A DNA stretch of 62,563 nt from RGIG4576 sp045656705. GTDB lineage: Bacteria > Bacteroidota > Bacteroidia > Bacteroidales > Muribaculaceae. The notes below the pieces were generated by a model. That model saw nothing but the letters and a program-made list of their open reading frames with translations. It made no database searches and was not told the DNA's origin. Shown here piece by piece: positions 54,828 through 62,221 of this stretch. The stretch lies in assembly GCA_045656705.1 (NCBI GenBank), contig JAZORR010000032.1, positions 1 to 62,563 on the forward strand, written 5' to 3'. Within the stretch, counting starts at the first letter, position 1, and each line of letters starts with the position of its first letter. The translations under genes were made by a program, and so were the position numbers.

Positions 54828-55802
54828 TTAGAACATCTTCTTGATAAACGACATAAAGTCAAACGATTTTCCCTTATGCTCAAGAAGGGCGGTGATTTCG
54901 TTTTTCTCGTTCACAGCATCCAATCGCTCGGCAAGAGGAAGCAACGAGCGTAGCAATTGTTCGCCCACAGCCTGACGACCACTTATGTGCAACAAGGCAC
55001 GTCCCATATTGATAGAGATACGCAATTCGCGTTCACCCATCTTAGGCGTCACCTTCTTCTGATAACGCAAAGCCTTAGTGTAATACTTCACAGCATCGCG
55101 ATAATTCCCTATCTTCAAATGCAAATCACCTTCCTGCTGAAGCGAATCCACAAGATCGTAAATAGCTTGGCTCACACCCTTGTTGGCCTTATCGAGATAC
55201 AGGTCGGTAGTCACCTGATAATGTGCCAGCACATTCATCTGCTTCAGGCGTGAATTGAATATTGTAGTAGAAGCCTCGATAGCCATCACAAGCGACGCTC
55301 CAAAACGTGACTTATTCTTCTTAGCCAACTTATCGAGGAGTTTTTGAGCCTTTATAAGTTCTTTTTCAGCCCTCACATTCTCGCCGGCCTTGTGATGTAA
55401 GAGAGCAAGATTGTAAATCACACCAGCCACAAGAGCCACATAATCGGGCTGAGTGCGGTCGGTGTCCATATCGGCAAGCATACGCAACGATTGTTCGCCT
55501 GCCACAAGTGCCTCGGTAAAATCGCTCCTCTCTATCATTAGCGACATATCCACCAAATATAGCCAGGCTCCCCCAAGACTTTCAGCATATAGACTGCGAT
55601 TGATAGCCGACAGCTCTCTATGTGCATCTTCCACCCTATCAGCCTCAAGCAGGTACAAAATCCACCAGCGAAGCACATCTTTACTTTCGGCTTCGCTCAT
55701 AAGATTTGCGGGCAACGCACCCGTTTCCACTATTTCCTCCTGCCACTCCGATATGTCGCATGCAAGTGCAGGAAACGCCATTTCAAGCGATAGAGGTCTC
55801 AT
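54828..55802 (-). CDS. TPR-like helical repeat protein
   Basis: 324 aa, no signal peptide. Repeated helix pairs (AKKNKSRFGASLVMAIEAST, GNYRDAVKYYTKALRYQKKV, SLRMLADMDTDRTQP) fit TPR-type scaffolds that mediate protein contacts. Probably cytoplasmic. It converges with the histidine kinase gene, with no hairpin recognised in the 28 bases between them. No interaction partner can be named from sequence alone. Confidence 0.65.
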   Translation of the reverse strand: MRPLSLEMAFPALACDISEWQEEIVETGALPANLMSEAESKDVLRWWILYLLEADRVEDAHRELSAINRSLYAESLGGAWLYLVDMSLMIERSDFTEALVAGEQSLRMLADMDTDRTQPDYVALVAGVIYNLALLHHKAGENVRAEKELIKAQKLLDKLAKKNKSRFGASLVMAIEASTTIFNSRLKQMNVLAHYQVTTDLYLDKANKGVSQAIYDLVDSLQQEGDLHLKIGNYRDAVKYYTKALRYQKKVTPKMGERELRISINMGRALLHISGRQAVGEQLLRSLLPLAERLDAVNEKNEITALLEHKGKSFDFMSFIKKMF

Positions 55803-55829
55803 TTCGTCAGTTATCTGCTAATTACACTA

Positions 55830-55860
55830 CAAAGATAGTGCAACACACGCGATTCTCAAA
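55830..55860 (-). promoter_or_regulatory. Two-box Bacteroidetes promoter for the TPR gene
   Basis: On the minus strand TTTG (55857-55860), 19 bases, then TATCTTTG (55830-55837), 27 bases before the ATG. Confidence 0.7.
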
Positions 55861-56019
55861 ATTATAACACCTCATTCCCCTCATCAAACCGCGTCCACAC
55901 TCATCCTCATTATTCTCATTTTCACCCACAACCACACTTTCTCACCCCTTAAAAATATGTTTTAAAACACCTTTCCAATATTTTCAAACCTAAAAATGCT
56001 TTAAATTAAATTTAAATAC

Positions 56020-56027
56020 TAACTTTG
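56020..56027 (+). promoter_or_regulatory. Candidate -7 element for the secreted protein at 56091
   Basis: TAACTTTG 63 bases before the ATG; no -33 TTTG. Confidence 0.5.
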
Positions 56028-56090
56028 CATTTATTATAGATAGACATTAAAACAAATAAATAGATTCACTAATTCTAAAATTTTACGATT

Positions 56091-57188
56091 ATGAAGAAAT
56101 TTTACTTTCTTTTCGCGCTTCTTCTTTGCGCTATAGTGGCTAATGCTGCTAACATTCCTGCTGGAACTAAGTTGTATCTTACTCCAAATGCTAACTGGAA
56201 GCAATCTAATGCTCGTTACGCTGCTTATTTCTTCGGTAACGGCGAAGCATGGGTATCTATGACTAAGGTTGCAGGTGAAACTGATTTGTACGAATTGACT
56301 TCTCCTTCAAAGAGCTTCACTAATGTGATTTTCTGCCGTATGAATCCAGGTGCTTCTGCTAACAACTGGAACAACAAGTGGAACCAAACTTCTGACTTGG
56401 TGTACGATGGTACTAACAACCACTATACTGTAAAGGAAGGTACTTGGGACAAAGGTGGTGGTACTTGGAGCTACTACGGACAAACTGAAGAACTTCTTCT
56501 TGGTGTGAGCTGGACTCCTGACGGAACTATCTACCCTGGCGACAATGTAACTATCAAGGCAAGCGTTGTAGGTCAACCTGCTAACTCTACTATCCAAATC
56601 ACTATCGACGGTCAAACTACTACTGGCGAAACTGCTACTTGGACTGCTGGCGAAGCTGGCAACTACACTGTAAAGGTGGCTTGCGTAGGTAGCGACAACA
56701 AGGAAATCGGCAGCAAGGAAGAAACTCTTAAGGTTACTGCTATCACAAGCGAATGGGGTGTATACCTTGAAAAGGCTTCTTGCTCTTGGACTAACGTAAA
56801 CATCTACACTTGGGACGCTAACGGCAACACTCCTACTGGTACTTGGCCAGGCAACGCTATGAGCGTAACTACTGTAGGCGATGCTGAATACTACGTTTAT
56901 ATGGTTCGCAACGTGAATAGCGTAAGCGTTATCTTCAACAATGGTACTGAACAAACTGTTGACATCACTGGTGTAACAGGTGAATCATACTTCAAGTTGG
57001 ATAAGAAGGGTGCTGAAAACAAGTGGACAGTAGTAAACATCACCGACGTTGTGACTTCTATCGAAGAAGTAGCTGCTGAAAATGCTCCTGTAGAATTCTT
57101 CAACCTACAAGGTGTGAAGGTGGCTAACCCAGAAAACGGCATCTTCATCCGCAAGCAAGGCAATAAGACTTCTAAGGTTATCCTATAA
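56091..57188 (+). CDS. Secreted beta-rich protein with a CBM26-like module and shared C-terminal tail
   Basis: 365 aa, signal peptide MKKFYFLFALLLCAIVANA. Residues about 22-130 (KLYLTPNANWKQSNARYAAY, FCRMNPGA) resemble starch-binding modules seen in alpha-amylases. Then a bacterial Ig-like segment (about 140-215, VTIKASVVGQPANSTIQITI) and a CBM26-like module (about 218-300, NVNIYTWDANGN, GTWPGNAM, VIFNNGTEQTVDITG), similar to the N-module of the 23152 protein. The C-terminal tail (EFFNLQGVKVANPENG...) is shared. No enzyme domain. Confidence 0.73.
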   Translation: MKKFYFLFALLLCAIVANAANIPAGTKLYLTPNANWKQSNARYAAYFFGNGEAWVSMTKVAGETDLYELTSPSKSFTNVIFCRMNPGASANNWNNKWNQTSDLVYDGTNNHYTVKEGTWDKGGGTWSYYGQTEELLLGVSWTPDGTIYPGDNVTIKASVVGQPANSTIQITIDGQTTTGETATWTAGEAGNYTVKVACVGSDNKEIGSKEETLKVTAITSEWGVYLEKASCSWTNVNIYTWDANGNTPTGTWPGNAMSVTTVGDAEYYVYMVRNVNSVSVIFNNGTEQTVDITGVTGESYFKLDKKGAENKWTVVNITDVVTSIEEVAAENAPVEFFNLQGVKVANPENGIFIRKQGNKTSKVIL

Positions 57189-57219
57189 TATATTATACAA
57201 CCTATAATAAAGTCATTCG

Positions 57220-57256
57220 GGACTAATCTCCATTTCGGAGGTCAGTCCTTTTCTTT
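57220..57256 (+). terminator. Terminator after the secreted protein gene
   Basis: GGACTAATCTCC (57220-57231) pairs with GGAGGTCAGTCC (57237-57248) with internal mismatches, followed by TTTTCTTTTT. Confidence 0.85.
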
Positions 57257-57344
57257 TTCACCCTTTCACGCACAAAATACGCCAAAACCCACCATTTACA
57301 CAAAAAACAAGCCTCTTCTTTCCTTAAAATCGAAAAGAATATCG

Positions 57345-57352
57345 TAAATTTG
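57345..57352 (+). promoter_or_regulatory. Candidate -7 element for manA
   Basis: TAAATTTG about 105 bases before the manA ATG. Confidence 0.45.
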
Positions 57353-57456
57353 CAAGGCATTATGTCGATTAAGCTTGGCTCGTGGCCACAATACGCCACC
57401 CTTAAGCATGTTTTACACATCGACTATGCAACTTTTTTGAGCAGAGCAAGAATTAT

Positions 57457-58428
57457 ATGAATATAGGATTTTTTAAGTTTCAACCCTACTTGAAATCGGT
57501 GCTTTGGGGAGGCGACAAAATCGCACAATATAAAGGCATCATCACCGACCAACGCCAAATAGGCGAAAGTTGGGAGATTTCGGGCGTTACCGGTAGAGAA
57601 TCGGTAGTGGCCGAAGGCGAAGACGCAGGGCTTACTATTGTAGAATTGATACGAAAATACAAAGGGCTTCTTGTGGGCGACACCATATACCAAAAATATG
57701 GCGACACCTTTCCTATACTCGTTAAATTCATCGATGCCAAGCAAGACCTCTCGCTACAAGTGCATCCCGACGATACTATCGCTAAAAACCGACACAACTG
57801 TCTCGGTAAAACCGAAATGTGGTATATCATCGACACTCTCGAAGGCGCCAAAATAAATGTAGGCTTCACCCAATCCATCACACCCAAGGAATACGAAAAA
57901 CGAGTAGCCAACAACACCATTATGGAAGTGGTGGCGTGCCACAATTCGCACCCAGGCGACCTTTTCTACCTTCCTGCAGGACGCATCCACAGCATCGGTG
58001 CAGGCAACTTGCTCGCAGAGATACAACGCACATGCGACATCACCTATCGCGTCTACGACTTCGATCGTCGCGATGCTCAAGGCAACACACGCGAGCTCCA
58101 CACCAAATTGGCTAAAAAAGCCATCGACTACACCGTGCACGATAGCTATGTCACATCTTGTCCCCACAACACACAAGGCGAAACCAAGCTCGTGAAATGC
58201 GAACACTTCGACACCACTCGCATCATCGTGACCGACAAACACGAAATCCTATCGCCCGATGCTCAATCATTCCGCATCATCATGTGCCTAAAGGGAAACA
58301 TCGAATTGCGCGACAACCATGGCAATAACACCACACTTCGCCAAGGCGAAACAGTATTAGTGCCAGCCTGCACATCACAACTGCTACTCACAGGCAACGC
58401 AGAGCTGCTCACAGCCATAGCCATGTAG
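57457..58428 (+). CDS. manA: Mannose-6-phosphate isomerase, class I
   Basis: 323 aa. This Zn-dependent cupin interconverts mannose-6-P and fructose-6-P. Family motifs are PYLKSVLWGGDKIAQYKG at the N-terminus, QVHPDD (metal site), GKTEMWYIID and LPAGRIHSIGAGNLLAEIQ. It is the short bacterial form. Complete, with its own promoter. It could serve glycan catabolism or GDP-mannose supply. Confidence 0.93.
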   Translation: MNIGFFKFQPYLKSVLWGGDKIAQYKGIITDQRQIGESWEISGVTGRESVVAEGEDAGLTIVELIRKYKGLLVGDTIYQKYGDTFPILVKFIDAKQDLSLQVHPDDTIAKNRHNCLGKTEMWYIIDTLEGAKINVGFTQSITPKEYEKRVANNTIMEVVACHNSHPGDLFYLPAGRIHSIGAGNLLAEIQRTCDITYRVYDFDRRDAQGNTRELHTKLAKKAIDYTVHDSYVTSCPHNTQGETKLVKCEHFDTTRIIVTDKHEILSPDAQSFRIIMCLKGNIELRDNHGNNTTLRQGETVLVPACTSQLLLTGNAELLTAIAM

Positions 58429-58466
58429 CATCACACACCACAATATATATACTTTTATAAATCTAA

Positions 58467-58524
58467 GAGACCTCGTTAGAGGCAACCTTTGTCCTTTCGG
58501 ACACATACGTGCCGTTTAGGTACG
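58467..58524 (+). repeat. Array of short hairpins, left flank copy
   Basis: Three mini-palindromes in a row: CCTCgttaGAGG (58471-58482), TGTCCtttcGGACA (58490-58503) and CGTGCC...GGTACG (58508-58524). The first two are repeated at 60461-60494 on the other side of the regulator gene, in the same orientation. They may also stop transcription from either neighbour. Confidence 0.6.
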
Positions 58525-58626
58525 CCATCTATCACTCATAACTCCTAATTCCACACCCCTAACTGAGTATGTGGCTCGTGCGTCCACCCAGAATTTATGT
58601 CATTTTGTCTTTCTGTCGTGAAAAAA

Positions 58627-60330
58627 TTATTGTAGGAAACTTCTCACAAACTCGTCTACAGTAGTTCCTTCTGGCAGACTTAGTTTTGTGTGGCGGAAGC
58701 GATATTTGCGTTGGCGTAGCGTTTCCTCGCTGGTGCCGAGTAGCAGAGCAGCCTTCGACAAAGGCACATTCAGGCACACAAGACAACACATATTCAGTTC
58801 GTCCTTGCTGATGTTTGGCACAGCCTCTTTCAATCTACTCAGCGCACCATTGTAGCAAGTATCAAGAGCCTCCATTAGCACAGTCAGTTCATCTTCGCCA
58901 AGCACACTCTTTTTGCCATACAAGTCGGCCGTTTTCGTTTTCTTCAGTTCCTTGATTTTCTGCACCACAGCATTCATACCAAGAATTTGTTCCCTCAGCA
59001 CAAGCATTTCTTGTCGGCTATCATTCACATCATTTTCGCGTTCAGCAAGTTGCAATCGCACCTCCTGAAGCTCTATTATTTTCCCTTGCAGTTGGTCGGT
59101 AAGCCCGCTCATAGCCTCATCTTTTGCCTTCTCACGGTTGGCCACTATCATACGTCGGCGATAGGCTATCATCACAGCAAACATAGTGAACACGCTCACC
59201 ACTATCACCAATAGCAGTAGCATCGTTTCGAGATGTTTATTATCCACCTCAAGCTCTGCATTCTCAAGCATAACCTTAGTTTTGTCATACTTCTTCTGAT
59301 ACATTGCTGCATTATCTTCGAGACGCTCATGATACAACAATTGATTATACTTCAACAAACTCAACACATTTATACATGCCTGTTTATAATCACCTTTTTT
59401 ATAGAACAAATTCCATTTCTGACGATAATACAAAGCATTACCCAAATTATTTATAGTATCGACCGACAATTCAATATACTTTAAGGCTTCATCATAATTA
59501 CCCAAATTCATATATATATTAGCTAATGTAGAATTCACACGTTTATTATCACCTACGGTTTTAGTTAATGATTGAGCTTCCTCTGCATAACTCTTGGCTT
59601 TTTCATAATCGCCTTTATAGGAATAAGCCAACGCCATACGATATAACGGATAGAATCTTAATTCCTCAAGTTCATTACCAATTGCTAACTTTTCTGCCTT
59701 TTCATAACAATTTATTGCTCTATTATAATTATGGTTTTCCAAATAGTTCCACCCTTGTTGCACCCACGCATCTATCACAGAATACATATTTCCACTCTTT
59801 TCCGCATATCTTTTTGCATTTTCATATAGTTCTAATGCCTCTTCATTAGGAGTGTCATTATTTATCATAAATGCCCAATAAGAATATATAACACTTTTCA
59901 AAGCAGTACTATCATTTGGAGTTGCCTCCAATGCCCTATTATAAAATTCTACTGCTTTCTGTCTTTCACCGACACTCTCATACACTTTTGCCGCATAAGT
60001 AAATACTTTTGCTCTCATTGCCGAATCTCCTTTTTCGGAGTAATAATCAACGGCTATTTTTATAAGTTCATCATCTTCGGCATGTGCGTTTAGCCAATAT
60101 AGGCATACAGTATAAAGATAGGCATAATAAGCACGATTATGCTCTTCGGAGAAACCTCCAACCCTCATTTCCCTAAGTATATTCAAAGCACTATCTGCAT
60201 TACTTGTTGTAGCTAATATATCATACACATCGGTCAATCGTTCATCATAATTCGGTGCTTTCTCACTGCAAGCAGCAAGCAACACCAAAATACAAGCCAA
60301 GAATATAGTTTTAAGATTCTGCATTCCCAT
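58627..60330 (-). CDS. Membrane-anchored TPR lipoprotein with cytoplasmic helix-turn-helix (candidate regulator)
   Basis: 567 aa. A lipobox (VLLAAC, Cys21) predicts an N-terminal lipid anchor, and a TM lies at 370-390 (LLLLVIVVSVFTMFAVMIAY). Between them, about 30-340, are 6-8 TPR units (for example AVEFYNRALEATPND, GNYDEALKYIELSV), so these face the periplasm. After the TM comes a basic stop-transfer (YRRRM), a coiled coil (about 395-465) and a C-terminal HTH of LuxR/GerE-like appearance (about 505-550, SKAALLLGTSEETLRQRKYR). This matches the TPR-TM-HTH regulators of Bacteroidetes. It would carry a periplasmic signal to DNA; the target is inferred to be the divergent gene cluster. Confidence 0.8.
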   Translation of the reverse strand: MGMQNLKTIFLACILVLLAACSEKAPNYDERLTDVYDILATTSNADSALNILREMRVGGFSEEHNRAYYAYLYTVCLYWLNAHAEDDELIKIAVDYYSEKGDSAMRAKVFTYAAKVYESVGERQKAVEFYNRALEATPNDSTALKSVIYSYWAFMINNDTPNEEALELYENAKRYAEKSGNMYSVIDAWVQQGWNYLENHNYNRAINCYEKAEKLAIGNELEELRFYPLYRMALAYSYKGDYEKAKSYAEEAQSLTKTVGDNKRVNSTLANIYMNLGNYDEALKYIELSVDTINNLGNALYYRQKWNLFYKKGDYKQACINVLSLLKYNQLLYHERLEDNAAMYQKKYDKTKVMLENAELEVDNKHLETMLLLLVIVVSVFTMFAVMIAYRRRMIVANREKAKDEAMSGLTDQLQGKIIELQEVRLQLAERENDVNDSRQEMLVLREQILGMNAVVQKIKELKKTKTADLYGKKSVLGEDELTVLMEALDTCYNGALSRLKEAVPNISKDELNMCCLVCLNVPLSKAALLLGTSEETLRQRKYRFRHTKLSLPEGTTVDEFVRSFLQ

Positions 60331-60350
60331 TTTTCAGTTTATTTCTCAGA

Positions 60351-60358
60351 CAAAAGTA
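60351..60358 (-). promoter_or_regulatory. Candidate -7 element for the TPR-HTH regulator
   Basis: Minus strand TACTTTTG (TAnnTTTG), 20 bases before the ATG at 60330. A near -33 match (CTTG) lies 20 bases upstream. Confidence 0.5.
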
Positions 60359-60410
60359 CTAATTTTATTTTGTTTCTACAAGGTTAAATGCAGAATACGT
60401 TTTCATTGTG

Positions 60411-60473
60411 GAACCTTTAGCCTGCTGAAACTTGTTTGAGGCAACCTTTAGCTCGCTGAGACTTCGTTCGAGG
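60411..60473 (+). repeat. Tandem repeat, two units of 31-32 bases
   Basis: Unit 1 (60411-60441) and unit 2 (60442-60473) both read AACCTTTAGC-YYGCTGARACTT-GTTYGAGG with a one-base gap. They contain small palindromes such as CTCgctGAG. Confidence 0.7.
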
Positions 60474-60494
60474 CAAAATCTTTGTCCGAAGGAC
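60458..60494 (+). repeat. Right-flank copy of the hairpin repeat
   Basis: GAGACTTCGTTCGAGGCAA then CTTTGTCCgaaGGAC repeats the left-flank motif at 58467-58502 with small changes, in the same orientation. Confidence 0.6.
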
Positions 60495-60550
60495 GATATT
60501 TATGAGATCTGAGGAGAGAGAAACTCCTCACTATTTAAAACTTTTTCCTT

Positions 60551-60660
60551 ATGTAACGCAATGTAACGCTTTTTATTTGTTAAATATTATTACATATCTC
60601 ATTTACAGTCATTTACAAACTAACAAAACACAAAGATGTAACGCAATGTAACGCTTTTTT
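60551..60660 (+). promoter_or_regulatory. Two double ATGTAACGC motifs (operator candidates)
   Basis: ATGTAACGCAATGTAACGC occurs at 60551-60569 and 60636-60654, each followed by T-runs. Half-sites are 10 bases apart (one helical turn) and the two copies 85 bases apart (about eight turns). The downstream copy ends 22 bases before the -7 box at 60676, an activator-like position. Confidence 0.6.
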
Positions 60661-60675
60661 CACCCCATCCCATAT

Positions 60676-60683
60676 TAATTTTG
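60676..60683 (+). promoter_or_regulatory. Candidate -7 element for the exported-protein cluster
   Basis: TAATTTTG 46 bases before the ATG at 60729; an ATGTAACGC pair lies just upstream and no TTTG -33 box, which fits an activator-dependent promoter. Confidence 0.5.
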
Positions 60684-60728
60684 CAACATCAAATTCATAA
60701 TTATAAACATTTAAAAAACATTTCAACA

Positions 60729-61079
60729 ATGAAAAAATTTTTCTTACTTTTTGCAATCCTTTAGGGTGTTAATTTCAATTCAAGTGCTTTTTTCTTTGAT
60801 ATACCCGACACTCTAAACAAAAAACCTATTCCAATTCTATCTACTAAAAATCAATCCATTGATTTCGTAGCTCCTGCTTCAAGCGAATATTCTATCTCGA
60901 TAGAAAACAATGGCAATATTATCTACCTTGATGAGGTAAGCCTTTCTTTAGGCGAAATATATACCATATATATGAATACACTTCCAGCAGGTACTTATCG
61001 CATACTTATCTCTGATATGGTAAACGGTAAAGAATACGAATATTTCTATCGCAAAGACGACAATACTGAGACTATATAA
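60729..61079 (+). pseudogene. DUF3244-like exported protein with an in-frame amber codon
   Basis: ATG at 60729 begins MKKFFLLFAIL and meets TAG at 60762, in the middle of a signal peptide. Beyond it the frame continues open to TAA at 61077 and encodes GVNFNSSAFFFDIPDT, then SIDFVAPASSEYSISIENNG and LPAGTYRILISDMVNGKEY, in the manner of DUF3244 (small beta-sandwich secreted proteins). The gene at 23152 has CTT TGC GCT at this point of its signal peptide, so TGC has become TAG here. If the TAG is real and not suppressed, the gene is inactive. Confidence 0.65.
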
Positions 61080-61110
61080 TTTTTATTATTAACAATTCAA
61101 ATCAAAAAAT

Positions 61111-61437
61111 ATGAAAAAATTTTTATTAAAATTATCCGTACTGATGTCGGTCATTGCTTTTGCTCTTACATCATGCAACAATGAACCAACCTTAAGAGAA
61201 ATCCCTAAGGCTGAAAATGATCTTTTGCTAATAGCAAAAGATATCGTAAACAAACAAGATGGCAATGTACCTCTCCCTACTAATGGCGGTAATGGGGTGC
61301 AATCGCGTAGTGCTATGTCGCTAATCACAAATGCAACTCCTCTATGGGATTATGTGAAATACTATAACATAGACGGAATGAATGTGCTTATAAATGACGC
61401 TATTTTTGCATCGACACAAGTATTAATTAATTATTAA
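61111..61437 (+). CDS. Lipoprotein, truncated member of the PLW-motif family
   Basis: 108 aa with a lipobox (ALTSC, Cys near 22). Its mid-part (NDLLLIAKDIVNKQDGNVPL and TPLWDYVKYYNIDGMNVLIN) aligns with the start of the two following genes, but it ends soon after the PLW motif, where the others continue for over 130 residues. It is probably a decayed or truncated paralogue. It is AT-rich like its neighbours. Function unknown. Confidence 0.6.
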   Translation: MKKFLLKLSVLMSVIAFALTSCNNEPTLREIPKAENDLLLIAKDIVNKQDGNVPLPTNGGNGVQSRSAMSLITNATPLWDYVKYYNIDGMNVLINDAIFASTQVLINY

Positions 61438-61451
61438 ATCATTTTTTTGAT

Positions 61452-62117
61452 ATGAAAGTAACAGATTTATTACTAACAATAGTGCTATCATTATTGACAA
61501 TTTCTTGCATTAATGGTCAAAAGATTGTTTACGCAGATGGAACAAAGAAACTAAATAATGACCAACAAAACTTATTGGAGTTTACAAAGAAAACATACCT
61601 ATCGGATGAGAATAAAATTCTATTACCAACAGAAATAAGTGTACTATTAGGCGATAGCAGTACTACAGAAAATATAGTAGCCCAACCTTTGTGGAAGAAG
61701 GCGTATTTTGTAAAAGAGAAAAAAACAGAAGCATTGATTATTCCAATGCAATCTAATTATAATGATATTGAATTATACTCTGATTTAATTGTAGTGAAAC
61801 AAAGTTCTGTTTATTCAAATATAGTATCTACCTATTTAGAATGTAAGTCAGAAAGCTCCACTAAATATATACAAATTGAATCAACCACAAAAGGTGAGTT
61901 TTATCGAGCAATGGTACGTGATGAAAATAATAATGTAATCGCTACTTATGGAAAACAAGATTTTAAGATTCCTTATGGCAAGGAAGGAAATAAGTATTTG
62001 ACCAACCATAAAAACTTGTTTATGCGAGATCAAATTCTTTATAAGAATGATTGGCTACCAGGTAATGGCACAGAATTTTGGTATAGAGATGGGAGCACTA
62101 AATATCTTAAAAAATAA
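61452..62117 (+). CDS. Exported protein of an unrecognised tandem family (PLW motif)
   Basis: 221 aa. The N-terminus (MKVTDLLLTIVLSLLTISCI) is a signal peptide with a possible lipobox Cys. The sequence continues LLEFTKKTYLSDENKILLPT, AQPLWKKAYFVKEKKTEALI and IPMQSNYNDIELYS, then a beta-rich C-terminal half ending NGTEFWYRDGSTKYLKK. I know PLW-type motifs in long Bacteroidetes lipoproteins but no assigned function. It starts 14 bases after the previous stop and is followed by a paralogue at 62222. Confidence 0.65.
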   Translation: MKVTDLLLTIVLSLLTISCINGQKIVYADGTKKLNNDQQNLLEFTKKTYLSDENKILLPTEISVLLGDSSTTENIVAQPLWKKAYFVKEKKTEALIIPMQSNYNDIELYSDLIVVKQSSVYSNIVSTYLECKSESSTKYIQIESTTKGEFYRAMVRDENNNVIATYGKQDFKIPYGKEGNKYLTNHKNLFMRDQILYKNDWLPGNGTEFWYRDGSTKYLKK

Positions 62118-62221
62118 GTATCTAAGCTTAAGTCGTTTTGCGTACTATTTTACTATATTTAAAGCTATTATTTATATTACTTTTGTGCAAAAAACCAACT
62201 ACCAATTAAATATTTTAAATT

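Larger units (their letters stand above)
60331..60728. other. Divergent intergenic region with repeats and operator-like motifs
   Basis: 398 bases: the regulator promoter (60351-60358), a tandem 31-32-base repeat (60411-60473), the right-flank hairpin copy (to 60494), two double ATGTAACGC motifs (60551-60569 and 60636-60654) and the promoter of the exported-protein cluster (60676-60683). No gene seen. Confidence 0.7.
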
